Source of the DNA: Methylobacteriaceae bacterium
GTDB taxonomy: Bacteria; Pseudomonadota; Alphaproteobacteria; Rhizobiales; Beijerinckiaceae
Assembly (NCBI GenBank): GCA_020638135.1
Contig: JACKJE010000010.1
Location: 1 to 64,000, forward strand
Direction: 5' to 3'
DNA: 64,000 nucleotides
The notes beneath the pieces were generated by a model. The model had not been told where the DNA came from. It did no database searches and saw only the letters and a program-made list of their open reading frames with translations. This document shows positions 17,980-25,982 of the stretch, piece by piece (the first letter of the stretch is position 1; every line of letters starts with the position of its first letter). Made by a program: the position numbers and the translations under genes.

Positions 17980-19019
17980 GATTGAATTCGGACAGTTTGA
18001 GGGGCGTGTTCGACCGGTGGATCGAGACGGTCGCGAGCGTCGTTGCGCCGGCCGGCGAGGCATTTTCCAGACCCCGCGCTGTTGCGATCGATGGGCTTTC
18101 TGAAAACGCTTTCCGGATCGCCCAGGATCCGGGGGGCGTGTTGACCCTGGTCGACGGGGCTCCGGTCGACCAGACCGGCCACGCGGCAAACGCCGTCCTG
18201 CGCGACGCGCGCGTCACGGTGACTTTGCCGCCGGAAATGTTCCTGTTTCGCGATCTCGACTTTCCGTCGAAGGCTTTGGATTTTCTCGACGGCGTGCTGC
18301 GCGCGCAGATTGACCGCCTCACGCCATGGTCGTCGGCGCAGGCCGTGTTCGGCCACAGCGCGCCTGTGTCTGTCGGCCTCGACCGCATCAAGCTCACGCT
18401 GGCGGCCGCGCCCCTGACCCGGATCGAACAGATCGTGCGCGCGTTCGGCGCAGCCGGCGCGCATTCCGTCGTCATCGCCGCGCGACGCGAGGGCGACGAG
18501 ACAGCGGCGCCGATCGCGGTTCACGAGGGCGCCTTCCGGCGCGAGCGGACGATGCTCGAGGCCCGGCGCGGTCTCAGGCATGCGCTCGTCGGCGCCTTGG
18601 CCTTCGCCGGCCTGTCGGCCGCAGCCTCCGGGCTTTTGGGCGCATGGTTCGAGACCCGAACCGAAAGTGTCGCCGCCGAAACGCGACAATGGCGGCACGC
18701 GCAGATGGCCGGCGCGCGTGATCCCGACATCATGCTGCACAAGCACAAGTTCGAGGCGCCGCTCGCCGTTCTGGTGATCGACCAGCTTGCCCGCATCCTG
18801 CCAGACGACACCTATCTTCGGGAGTTGCAGCTGGGCGAAGGCAAGGTGGAGCTTGCCGGCGTCAGCGCCGATGCAGCCCGTCTCGTCGCGATGCTGGAGA
18901 GTTCGCCGACCTTTTCGCGGGCGACATTCTCGGCGCCGACAACCCACACGCCGAACGAGCCGGGCGATCAGTTCCACATCCAGGCGCAGGTCAATGCGCG
19001 ATACGGGCAGGCGCCATGA
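17976..19019 (+). CDS. gspL: type II secretion inner-membrane protein GspL-like (PilN-type C-terminus)
   Basis: A bitopic inner-membrane assembly protein of 347 residues. The first 200 residues form a cytoplasmic actin-like region (VAIDGLSENAFRIAQ, VTLPPEMFLFRDLDFPSKAL), as in GspL/PilM-type proteins. A single membrane segment lies at about 205-225 (ALVGALAFAGLSAAASGLL), followed by a coiled region and a ferredoxin-like periplasmic domain (LPDDTYLRELQLGEGKVELAG) of the PilN kind. Family members recruit the GspE ATPase to the membrane. The gene overlaps gspK and gspM by 4 bases each. Confidence 0.87.
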   Translation: MRLNSDSLRGVFDRWIETVASVVAPAGEAFSRPRAVAIDGLSENAFRIAQDPGGVLTLVDGAPVDQTGHAANAVLRDARVTVTLPPEMFLFRDLDFPSKALDFLDGVLRAQIDRLTPWSSAQAVFGHSAPVSVGLDRIKLTLAAAPLTRIEQIVRAFGAAGAHSVVIAARREGDETAAPIAVHEGAFRRERTMLEARRGLRHALVGALAFAGLSAAASGLLGAWFETRTESVAAETRQWRHAQMAGARDPDIMLHKHKFEAPLAVLVIDQLARILPDDTYLRELQLGEGKVELAGVSADAARLVAMLESSPTFSRATFSAPTTHTPNEPGDQFHIQAQVNARYGQAP

Positions 19020-19573
19020 TGACGGCGCGCCGTTTTACGTTCGGCGACAAGCGTAATGCATTGCTCGCGGCGCTCGCCTATGTCGTCGCATTTGCGGTCT
19101 TGCTGGCGATTGGCCTCAGCGCAAGCGGGACGCTGTGGCAATCCTGGACGCGCTATTCCTCAGCGGCCCAAAATCTCGAACTCCTGCGCGCGCGCAAGGG
19201 ACTTGCCGGCCTTCACTTTACGACACAACCGCCGGCGGGTTCCGCTTACATCGAAGGCCAGACAGCCACGGTCGCCGGCGCCGCGCTGCAGCAGCGTATC
19301 GGCGCGATTGTCGCTGAAGCCGGTGGGGCGGTCCTGTCGTCGGAACTCGATCTGCACGAGGCTGGCGCGGATAGTGGTCGGATAGGTCTCGTCATCGCTT
19401 GTGACATCGATCAGAACGGATTGCAGCGCGCGCTCTACGAGATCGAGGCGGGCATGCCCGTGCTCACGGTTAGGCGACTGTCGGCGCAGACGGCGCCGGG
19501 CGACGAGAAATCGCCCGCGCCTCGACTGCGCGCGCAACTGACCTTGTCCGGACAATGGCGGGCGCCACAATGA
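19016..19573 (+). CDS. gspM: type II secretion inner-membrane protein GspM-like
   Basis: A 185-residue bitopic membrane protein: a short cytoplasmic N-terminus, one membrane segment at about 18-38 (AALAYVVAFAVLLAIGLSAS) and a periplasmic domain of about 145 residues with the GspM/PilO-like pattern (QRIGAIVAEAGGAVLSSELD, LQRALYEIEAGMPVLTVRRL). GspM partners GspL in the inner-membrane platform. Identity rests on this architecture and on gene order after gspL, since sequence conservation in the family is low. The start ATG overlaps the gspL stop and the 3' end overlaps the next gene by 4 bases (ATGA). Confidence 0.85.
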   Translation: MMTARRFTFGDKRNALLAALAYVVAFAVLLAIGLSASGTLWQSWTRYSSAAQNLELLRARKGLAGLHFTTQPPAGSAYIEGQTATVAGAALQQRIGAIVAEAGGAVLSSELDLHEAGADSGRIGLVIACDIDQNGLQRALYEIEAGMPVLTVRRLSAQTAPGDEKSPAPRLRAQLTLSGQWRAPQ

Positions 19574-19659
19574 GACGCGCAGCGTCGATGCTCGCCGCCA
19601 TGAGAGGCGCAGCGTCGATACTCGCCGCCATGAGACGCGCGCATTCGATCTTTGCCCTC
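19570..19659 (+). repeat. 30-base tandem repeat covering the start of the GspC-like gene
   Basis: Three consecutive 30-base units begin at 19570, 19600 and 19630. The first two are nearly identical, differing at two positions (C/G and G/A), and encode MRRAASMLAA and MRGAASILAA; the third has diverged and encodes MRRAHSIFAL. Each unit carries an in-frame ATG, so the repeat multiplies possible start codons. It looks like a recent duplication of the signal-peptide start. Confidence 0.85.
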
Positions 19660-20052
19660 TGCCTAGCGGTCTCAAGCGCGGCCCTCGCCCAGCAAGCCGG
19701 CGGCCTGTCCAATCCGCTGTGGTCGACGCCGCTGGAATCGCTTGCCGCCACCCGCGGTCGTCCGCTCTTCACGCAGGGCCGCCGGCCTCCTCCGCTCGCT
19801 GTTGCGCCGACGACGAAAAACGTTTTCGACGCCGCGCCCACGCCGCCGCCGTTTTCGCTGGTCGGCACGGTCGTGGGCGACGATGAGAAATTCGCGGTTC
19901 TGCAGGAGACCGGCTCCAGGAATATCCTGCGCCTGAAGGTCGGCGCCTCCGCCGCAGGTTGGGATGTCGCAGATGTCGCGCCGCGGTCCGTCACCCTGAA
20001 GCGCGGGCCGCAATCGGTGACGCTGGAATTGCCCAAGCCGGCGTTGCGCTGA
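19570..20052 (+). CDS. GspC/GspN-like homology-region protein, last gene of the secretion operon
   Basis: A 160-residue exported protein. After a signal-like segment (RRAHSIFALCLAVSSAALAQ) comes a Pro-rich linker and then a small beta domain: PFSLVGTVVGDDEKFAVLQE, ILRLKVGASAAGWDVADVAP, RSVTLKRGPQSVTLELP. This resembles the HR domain of GspC, which contacts the secretin, but the usual N-terminal cytoplasmic/TM part and PDZ domain of GspC are absent. Three in-frame ATGs (19570, 19600, 19630) are spaced by 30 bases because of a tandem repeat; 19570 overlaps the gspM stop, whereas 19630 gives the neatest signal peptide. Function as the GspC equivalent is inferred. Confidence 0.7.
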   Translation: MRRAASMLAAMRGAASILAAMRRAHSIFALCLAVSSAALAQQAGGLSNPLWSTPLESLAATRGRPLFTQGRRPPPLAVAPTTKNVFDAAPTPPPFSLVGTVVGDDEKFAVLQETGSRNILRLKVGASAAGWDVADVAPRSVTLKRGPQSVTLELPKPALR

Positions 20053-20055
20053 CGA

Positions 20056-20853
20056 TCAGGGCGTGACGAAAGCAAGCGCCCCATCGTCGCGCGCCACGGC
20101 GATCAGCGTCACGCCGAGCGTCTGTGCCCGCTCGATGGCGAGCGAGGTCGGCGCCGACACCGAAACGAGCGCAGGCGCGCCGAAGATCGCGGCCTTTTCG
20201 ATCATTTCGAACGAGCATCGGCTCGTGATGAGCGCAAAGCCTTCGCGTGGGGAATATCCTGCGCGCAGGCAGGCGCCTATCGTCTTGTCTAGCGCATTGT
20301 GGCGGCCAACGTCCTCGCGCACGACAAGAACCTCGCCATCATCGGCGCACCAGGCGGCGCCATGCACAGCATGCGTCGTTCGAAACAGATTCTGCTTTTC
20401 GTGCAACGCATGGAGCGCGCGCCCGATCGCTTCGGGCGCGACCTCGCGTGCGCCAACCTTTCCCGGCGCCGACGGCAATTGCTTGAAGTCTTCCACGCCG
20501 CAGAGACCGCAACTCGTGCGGCCCGAGAGATTGCGCCGTCGCGCCATGTGCCGGCGCAGCGCGTCGGGAACGAGATTGACGGAAGCGACATAACCTTCGT
20601 GCTGCCGCGAAAGCTCGACGCCGCGAATTTCGCTGGCGCCGCCGATCACGCCTTCCGTCAGGCTGAAGCCGTAGACGAAATCCTCGATATCGGCAGGCGT
20701 GACCATCATCACGGCATAGGGCGTATCGCCGTAGACGATGTTGAGCGGCGCCTCGACGGCGACCGCAATGTCGCGGCTCTCGCCCCGCGCGCCGTCGTAG
20801 CGAACGACGCGCGCGCGAAAGGCGCGCTGCGGATCGTCGGGCGCGTCGCTCAT
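20056..20853 (-). CDS. fdhD: formate dehydrogenase accessory sulfurtransferase FdhD
   Basis: Cytoplasmic sulfurtransferase, 265 residues, that moves sulfur from a cysteine desulfurase to the molybdenum bis-MGD cofactor of formate dehydrogenase and related enzymes. Key features are the NIVYGDTPYAVMMVTPADIE start region, the conserved cysteine pair in GRTSCGLCGVED, and VREDVGRHNALDKTIGA with the later ITSRCSFEMIEKAAI. No formate dehydrogenase gene is present in the window. The nearest molybdenum enzyme is PadB, encoded divergently 0.7 kb away, so it may serve PadB; this is inference. It lies 16 bases after the thioesterase gene on the same strand and converges with the secretion operon. Confidence 0.94.
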   Translation of the reverse strand: MSDAPDDPQRAFRARVVRYDGARGESRDIAVAVEAPLNIVYGDTPYAVMMVTPADIEDFVYGFSLTEGVIGGASEIRGVELSRQHEGYVASVNLVPDALRRHMARRRNLSGRTSCGLCGVEDFKQLPSAPGKVGAREVAPEAIGRALHALHEKQNLFRTTHAVHGAAWCADDGEVLVVREDVGRHNALDKTIGACLRAGYSPREGFALITSRCSFEMIEKAAIFGAPALVSVSAPTSLAIERAQTLGVTLIAVARDDGALAFVTP

Positions 20854-20869
20854 GGTCGCGATCGTCGCG

Positions 20870-21277
20870 TCAGGAGACGCCGGCCTTCGCCGCTTTGCCG
20901 GCCACGCGCTGGCGCAGCTTGTCGACTTCCACGACGAAACGGCTGTGGCTGCCCCGGCTGATTTCCTCGATGGCGTCCTTGGCGAGGAGGTCGAAAGTCA
21001 CCAGCCGGCCGTCCACCTTGGCGACGGTGACGGTGATGTCCACGCTCATACCGCGCAGCGTCGCCCCGCCATGCGTGACACTGATGCCCGTGCCGACGGA
21101 ATTCTCGCCGGGGTCCACGTGAGCGAGCAGGAATTCGAGGCAGGCGATCTCGAAATCGCGCACCAGTTCCGGCGTCGCGTACACGCGCAAATTTTCGCCG
21201 AGAAAATCGATGGTGCGGGGCGTATCGACCTCGATGCGTCGCGTCGCCGACATGCCGGCCTTGATCGTGTCTTTCAT
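20870..21277 (-). CDS. fluoroacetyl-CoA thioesterase (FlK)-like hotdog protein
   Basis: A 135-residue hotdog-fold thioesterase. It aligns without gaps in the core to FlK, the fluoroacetyl-CoA thioesterase of Streptomyces cattleya: the FlK catalytic residues Thr42, Glu50 and His76 match T35 (RVYATPELV), E43 (DFEIACLEF) and H69 (ISVTHGGAT), all with the same offset of 7. The block DPGENSVGTGISVTHGGAT is characteristic. The substrate is unlikely to be fluoroacetyl-CoA; given the divergent padBCD genes it may clear an aryl- or acyl-CoA that stalls the pathway (inference). The ATG at 21277 has a strong GGGAGG 6 bases upstream; an upstream start at 21310 is less likely. It precedes fdhD. Confidence 0.8.
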   Translation of the reverse strand: MKDTIKAGMSATRRIEVDTPRTIDFLGENLRVYATPELVRDFEIACLEFLLAHVDPGENSVGTGISVTHGGATLRGMSVDITVTVAKVDGRLVTFDLLAKDAIEEISRGSHSRFVVEVDKLRQRVAGKAAKAGVS

Positions 21278-21301
21278 TTCAGCCTCCCGATCGCGCCTAA
21301 A

Positions 21302-21330
21302 AAGATACAAATATCGTCATGTTGTGACAA
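21302..21330 (-). promoter_or_regulatory. predicted sigma-70-like promoter for the thioesterase-fdhD genes
   Basis: Read on the minus strand, a -35-like TTGTCA (21330-21325) and a -10-like TATCTT (21307-21302) are separated by 17 bases, placing the transcription start about 20 bases ahead of the thioesterase ATG. The -10 is embedded in TTTGTATC, which recurs at the divergent padB promoter. Confidence 0.5.
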
Positions 21331-21365
21331 TTTTCGTATCATGATTTTGGTCCGATCGTGTCACA
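21323..21365. promoter_or_regulatory. inverted repeat TGTGACA-N29-TGTCACA upstream of padB
   Basis: The half-sites TGTGACA (21323-21329) and TGTCACA (21359-21365) form a perfect 7-base inverted repeat, 36 bases apart, in the AT-richer divergent region; an ATCATGAT palindrome lies between them at 21338-21345. The left half overlaps the minus-strand -35. Its use as an operator, for instance by the PaaX regulator encoded downstream or a CRP/FNR-type factor, is a guess. Confidence 0.35.
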
Positions 21366-21470
21366 GCCGGGCATGACGCGCAATCGCGGGTTTGGGATTG
21401 CATTGGTTGCGGTGCACAACATTCCGCCATGCCGCAACCGTTCGCATGTCGACTATGCGATACCATATTA

Positions 21471-21498
21471 TTGACTTAGGCGATCATCTTTGTATCAT
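21471..21498 (+). promoter_or_regulatory. predicted sigma-70-like promoter for padBCD
   Basis: TTGACT (21471-21476) and TATCAT (21493-21498) are separated by 16 bases, a good -35/-10 pair about 50 bases ahead of the padB ATG. A consensus GGAGG ribosome binding site sits at 21545-21549. The -10 lies in TTTGTATC, the mirror image of the minus-strand promoter. Confidence 0.55.
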
Positions 21499-21554
21499 AA
21501 ACCCGCGCGCACAAGACGGGGCCACCCGCGTTCGCGCCCGCATCGGAGGAAACG

Positions 21555-24320
21555 ATGAGCGCAGCCGACAAGGCTTCCGGCTCTTCCACGAAGAGCGTTC
21601 CGTCCTTCTGCTACAATTGCGTCTCCGGCCCTGACTTCCTGCGTGTGAAGGTCGAGAACGGCGTAGCGACCGAGATCGGTCCGAATTTCGACGGCGACCG
21701 CGTCCATCCCGCGCGCGGCCGGCCCTGCGTGAAGGCCTATGGCCTCGTGCAGAAGACCTACAATCCCAATCGCATCCTCACCCCGATGAAGCGGACCAAT
21801 CCGAAGAAGGGGATGAAGGAAGATCCGGGCTTCACGCCCATCTCATGGGATGAGGCGCTCGACACGATCGCGGAACGGTTGAAGGCGATCCGCGCCAAAG
21901 GTGTGATCGACGAAGCCGGCTTGCCGCGCATCGCCGCGAGCTTCGGTCACGGCGGCACGCCGTCGAACTACATGGGCACGCTGCCGGCCTTCCTCGCGGC
22001 CTGGGGTCCGGTCGACTACAGTTTCGGGTCGGGGCAGGGCGTCAAATGCGTCCATTCCGAACATCTCTACGGCGAGTTCTGGCATCGCGCCTTCACGGTC
22101 TCCGCCGATACGCCGAACACGCGCTACAATCTGTCCTTCGGCGCCAATGTCGAAGTCACGGGCGGTCCGACCGCGGTAATCCGCCATGCCGACGCGCGCG
22201 TGCGCGGTTACAAGCGCGTGCAGGTCGAGCCGAGCCTCACCATTACGGCGGCCTGCTCCGCTGAATGGGTGCCGATCCGGCCGAAGACCGATCCCGCCTT
22301 CATGTTCGCGCTGATCCACGTGCTGGTGCGCGAGCATGGCGTCGACAAGCTCGATATTCCCTTCCTGCGCGACCGCACGGCTTCGCCCTATCTGCTCGGA
22401 CCGAACGGCCTCTATCTGCGCGATCCCGAAACGTCCAAGCCGCTGCTGTTCGACGAGGCCTCTGGCTGTGTCGTCGCGCATGACACGCCGGGCGCCCGCC
22501 CCGCGGTCGACGGTCGCCACAAGGTCGTGCGCGCGATCACAGTCGATGCAGATGCTGCGCGCACGGAATTCGTCGACGTCGAGGGGCGCACAGCCTATCA
22601 GGCGCTGGTCGACCACATGGAGCGCTACACGCCGGAATGGGCGTCGCAAATCTGCGACGTGCCGGCCGACACGATCCGCCGCATCGCCAACGAATATCTT
22701 GAGGCCGCCTCCATCGGCGAGACGATCCAGATCGACGGCGTGACGCTGCCGCTGCGTCCCGTCGCCGTCACGCTCGGCAAGTCCGTCAACAACGGCTGGG
22801 GCGCCTTCGAATGCTGCTGGGCGCGCACCGTGCTCGCCATGCTCGTCGGCGCGCTGGAAAATCCCGGCGGCATTCTCGGCACGACCGTGCGTATCAACAA
22901 GCCGCAGGAAAACCGCCATATGAGCGTGAAGCCCGGCGACGACGGCTTCATGATTCAATATTTCAACCCGACCGGTCCGAACTCGTGGGAAGCGCAGCCG
23001 ACGACGCGCAACCTGCATCGCACGATGGTGCCGATCGTCGGCCGCAATGGCGGCTGGAGCCAGGCGCTGGGCCCGACGCAGCTCGCATGGATGTTCCAGG
23101 AGGAAACGCCGGAAGGCTGGAACTGGCCGAAACCGACCTATCCTGAACTCTGGTTCGTCTATCGCTCGAACCCCGCTATCTCCTTCTGGGAGACGCGGCG
23201 CCTCGCGGAGGCCGCCGCAAAATTCCCCTTCATGGTCGCCTTCGCCTACACGGTCGATGAAACCAACTACATGGCCGATCTGCTCCTGCCCGAAGCGACG
23301 GATCTGGAATCGAACCAGCTCATTCGCATGGGCCAGACCAAATACATGGAGCATTTCTGGGATCACATCGGCGTCGTGCTGCGCCAGAAGGCGGTCGAGC
23401 CGCAGGGCGAGGCGCGCGATTTTTCCTGGATCGCGGCCGAACTGGCGCGCCGTTCGGGCCTGCTCGACGGCTATGTCGCGCAGCTCAACCGTGGCATCTC
23501 CGGCGTTTCGCCGCTGAAGGGCGAGACTTACGATTTCGCGCTCAATGCCGAGAGCGCGCTCGATCCCGACAAGGTCTGGGACGCGGTGTGCAAGGCCGCG
23601 ACCGTAACGCTCTCGCAAGGTAAGGATTGCCACGGGCTCGACTGGTTCAAGGAGCATGGCTTCTACGCCATCCCGCAATCGCGGCTCGGCTGGTATCTCA
23701 CGCCGACGCTCGAGAAACAGGGCCTGCGCTACGAACTCCCCTATCAGGAACGCCTTCTGCGCATCGGCCGCGAATTGGGCAATCGCCTGCACGAGAACGA
23801 GATCCACTGGTGGGACGAGCAGCTGACCGAATATGTCGGCCTGCCCGACTGGCACGACGTGCCCGGCCGCTGGGAGCGCGCGCTGGTCAACGCCGGCGGC
23901 AGCCTCGAGGAATTCCCGTTCTGGCTGCTCGCGACCAAGTCGATGCAATATCACTCCGGTGGCAATGCCGCGATCGCGCTGATGGACGAAGTCTCCGAAA
24001 ACCTGCATGGCGCGACCGGCGTGATCCTCAACGAGAAGACCGCGCAAAAGCTCGGTATCAGCGAGAACGATCGCGTCGAGGTGCGCTCGCATATCGGCGC
24101 CACCTACGGCAAGGCGGCGCTGGTGAAGGGCGTTCGTCCCGACACGATTGTCATCATCGGCCAGTTCGATCACTGGGCGACGCCCTACATCAAGGATACC
24201 GAGCGCGCGAGCCTGAACACGATCGCGCCCATGTCCGTCGAGCTCACCGACGCCACCGGCTCCGGAGCCGACATCGTGCGCGTCGCCATCCGCCGCGCCG
24301 ACAAGGCGGTCGCGGCATGA
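21555..24320 (+). CDS. padB: phenylacetyl-CoA:acceptor oxidoreductase, molybdenum subunit
   Basis: Large catalytic subunit of the DMSO-reductase superfamily, 921 residues, which in denitrifying aromatic degraders oxidises phenylacetyl-CoA to phenylglyoxylate with water as oxygen source. Molybdopterin domains run in order: an N-terminal Fe-S region, the FGHGGTPSNYMGTLPAFLAA and QGVKCVHSEHLYGEFW region (C165 is a possible Mo ligand), a central domain with AFAYTVDETNYMADLLLPEA, and a C-terminal dinucleotide-binding domain (GNAAIALMDEVSENL). The N-terminus has C19, C22 and C58 but Pro26 where the third cluster cysteine of CX2CX3C usually lies. There is no Tat signal, so the enzyme probably faces the cytoplasm. 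Identity rests on the padC-padD-ligase-PaaX neighbours; other oxidoreductase substrates remain possible. Confidence 0.8.
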   Translation: MSAADKASGSSTKSVPSFCYNCVSGPDFLRVKVENGVATEIGPNFDGDRVHPARGRPCVKAYGLVQKTYNPNRILTPMKRTNPKKGMKEDPGFTPISWDEALDTIAERLKAIRAKGVIDEAGLPRIAASFGHGGTPSNYMGTLPAFLAAWGPVDYSFGSGQGVKCVHSEHLYGEFWHRAFTVSADTPNTRYNLSFGANVEVTGGPTAVIRHADARVRGYKRVQVEPSLTITAACSAEWVPIRPKTDPAFMFALIHVLVREHGVDKLDIPFLRDRTASPYLLGPNGLYLRDPETSKPLLFDEASGCVVAHDTPGARPAVDGRHKVVRAITVDADAARTEFVDVEGRTAYQALVDHMERYTPEWASQICDVPADTIRRIANEYLEAASIGETIQIDGVTLPLRPVAVTLGKSVNNGWGAFECCWARTVLAMLVGALENPGGILGTTVRINKPQENRHMSVKPGDDGFMIQYFNPTGPNSWEAQPTTRNLHRTMVPIVGRNGGWSQALGPTQLAWMFQEETPEGWNWPKPTYPELWFVYRSNPAISFWETRRLAEAAAKFPFMVAFAYTVDETNYMADLLLPEATDLESNQLIRMGQTKYMEHFWDHIGVVLRQKAVEPQGEARDFSWIAAELARRSGLLDGYVAQLNRGISGVSPLKGETYDFALNAESALDPDKVWDAVCKAATVTLSQGKDCHGLDWFKEHGFYAIPQSRLGWYLTPTLEKQGLRYELPYQERLLRIGRELGNRLHENEIHWWDEQLTEYVGLPDWHDVPGRWERALVNAGGSLEEFPFWLLATKSMQYHSGGNAAIALMDEVSENLHGATGVILNEKTAQKLGISENDRVEVRSHIGATYGKAALVKGVRPDTIVIIGQFDHWATPYIKDTERASLNTIAPMSVELTDATGSGADIVRVAIRRADKAVAA

Positions 24321-24988
24321 GCGCGCAAGCAAACGCCGACAAACGTTATGTGATGGCGATCGACCTGCGCCGCTGCGTGGGCTGCCAGACCTGCACGGCC
24401 GCCTGCAAGAACGCCAACGCCACGCCGCCCGGCGTGCAATGGCGACGCGTGCTCGACATCGAGACCGGCGAATTCCCTGAGGTGCAGCGCACCTTCATGC
24501 CGGTCGGTTGCATGCATTGCGCCAACCCGCCCTGCATGCATGTCTGCCCGACGACGGCGACGAAGCTGCGCGCCGACGGGCTCGTCACGATCGACTACGA
24601 CATCTGCATCGGCTGCGCGAATTGCGTCATGGCCTGTCCCTACGACGCGCGCTCGATCCAGCACATCGCGAAATACGCTTATGGAACGCCGATGAAGTCT
24701 GAAGAGGCGCGTTTCGAACCCGAACGGCTTGGCGTCGCCACCAAATGCACCTTCTGCAAGGACCGCATCGATCTTGCTGCGAAGACCGGCCAGACGCCCG
24801 GCGTCGATCCGGAGGTGACGCCCGCCTGCGTCAATTCCTGCATCTCCGACGCCATGCACTTCGGCGACATCAACGATCCGAACAGCAATGTCTCGAAGAT
24901 GCTCGGCAGGACCGAGCATTTCCGCATGCACGAGGAACTCGGCACGGATCCCTCGATCTACTACATCCTCGACGGAGACGAGGCGTGA
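24317..24988 (+). CDS. padC: phenylacetyl-CoA oxidoreductase, four-cluster ferredoxin subunit
   Basis: Electron-transfer subunit of the DmsB/NrfC type, 223 residues. Sixteen cysteines form four [4Fe-4S] sites: C20/C23/C26/C30 (RRCVGCQTCTAACK), C65/C68/C73/C77 (VGCMHCANPPCMHVCP), C97/C100/C103/C107 (DICIGCANCVMACPYDA) and C144/C147/C171/C175 (TKCTFC and ACVNSC). It would carry electrons from the molybdenum subunit to the membrane subunit. The ATG overlaps the padB stop (ATGA) and the stop overlaps padD (GTGA), so the three are translationally coupled. There is no signal peptide. Confidence 0.87.
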   Translation: MSAQANADKRYVMAIDLRRCVGCQTCTAACKNANATPPGVQWRRVLDIETGEFPEVQRTFMPVGCMHCANPPCMHVCPTTATKLRADGLVTIDYDICIGCANCVMACPYDARSIQHIAKYAYGTPMKSEEARFEPERLGVATKCTFCKDRIDLAAKTGQTPGVDPEVTPACVNSCISDAMHFGDINDPNSNVSKMLGRTEHFRMHEELGTDPSIYYILDGDEA

Positions 24989-25878
24989 GCGACAACAAGA
25001 TCCTCGATCGCATCGTCCCACGCCAGCAGAGGGAATGGGACATCAAGGGCGCGCTGAATTTCATTCTGGGCGGCGCGGGTTCCGGCCTGCTTGTCGCAAG
25101 CCCCTTCGCCGCGATGCTGGGCGCCGATCCGCGCCCCTTCGTCGCGCTGGGCATGGCGCTCGTCGCAGGCGGCCTGTTCTCCGTCTGGCTGAAGATCGGC
25201 AGGCCGTGGCGCGCCTTCCACGTCGTGCGCCGCCCCTCGACTTCGTGGATGACGCGCGAAGCCCTGATCGCGCCGTTCCTGTTCGGCGCCGGCGCGCTCG
25301 GCGTTCTCACCGGCGCGCCGCTATTCGTGTTGATCGCCGCGCTGATGGGCGCGCTCTACGCCTATGCGCAGGGGCGCATCCTCAAGGCGAACATCGGCAT
25401 ATCCGCGTGGCGTCGCTGGTCCTGCGTCGCGCTCATCGTTGTCACTGCGGTCGTGGAAGGCGTCGGCATCGTCGCCTTTTGCGCGCCCTTCTGGCCCTCG
25501 CTCGCGCCGCTGGGCTTCCTGCTCGCGGCTCTGATCGTCGCGCGTTACATCGCCTGGACGAATTACCTTGCCGATCTCCGCCGGACAGGCGCGCCGAAAG
25601 GAACGCTCGAGGCCTTCGACGTCTTCGCGCCGCGCTTCCTGATCCTCGGCCACGCAGCCGCGATCGTGTTCGCACTGATCGGCGCGATCGGCATGTATCC
25701 GACGGCGCTGGCGCTCGGCGGCGCCTTTGCCGCCGTCGCCGGAGCGCTCTTCAAATACACGCTCGTCTGTCGCGCCGCCTTCACGCAGGGCTTTGCGCTG
25801 CCGCGCACGCCCGCGCGCGGTCGCAGCAAGCCGGGCCCCGGATTGCAGCCGGGATGGCAGCCGCCGCAGGCGAGCTGA
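24985..25878 (+). CDS. padD: phenylacetyl-CoA oxidoreductase, membrane anchor subunit
   Basis: A 297-residue membrane protein of the DmsC/NrfD kind with about eight hydrophobic segments, expected to pass electrons from PadC to the quinone pool and anchor the enzyme. Recognisable stretches are the N-terminal amphipathic REWDIKGALNFILGGAGSG and WLKIGRPWRAFHVVRRPSTSW, a typical DmsC-type loop, and ARYIAWTNYLADLRRTG. The C-terminus is a short Pro/Gly-rich cytoplasmic tail. The start is a GTG overlapping the padC stop. A 104-base gap without a recognisable gene follows before the ligase gene. Confidence 0.82.
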   Translation: MSDNKILDRIVPRQQREWDIKGALNFILGGAGSGLLVASPFAAMLGADPRPFVALGMALVAGGLFSVWLKIGRPWRAFHVVRRPSTSWMTREALIAPFLFGAGALGVLTGAPLFVLIAALMGALYAYAQGRILKANIGISAWRRWSCVALIVVTAVVEGVGIVAFCAPFWPSLAPLGFLLAALIVARYIAWTNYLADLRRTGAPKGTLEAFDVFAPRFLILGHAAAIVFALIGAIGMYPTALALGGAFAAVAGALFKYTLVCRAAFTQGFALPRTPARGRSKPGPGLQPGWQPPQAS

Positions 25879-25982
25879 TTTGAAAGACCGGCGACAAGAA
25901 ATGAGAGCCGGCCACGAGGGAGGAAGCCGATGAGCTGTGGCCAGCGCGCCGCGCGCCCATCGCAAACTGTCGGGAGAGGCGC

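Noticed and set aside
20870..21310. Thioesterase start at 21310 (146 residues)
   Set aside because: That start would sit upstream of the strong GGGAGG site; the ATG at 21277 is 6 bases after it and matches the FlK N-terminus.
21843..24332. Long open frame antisense to padB (829 codons, minus strand)
   Set aside because: It is the shadow of padB in GC-rich DNA: composition is rich in Arg, His, Asp and Gly, no domain is recognisable, and padB has clear family motifs in its frame.
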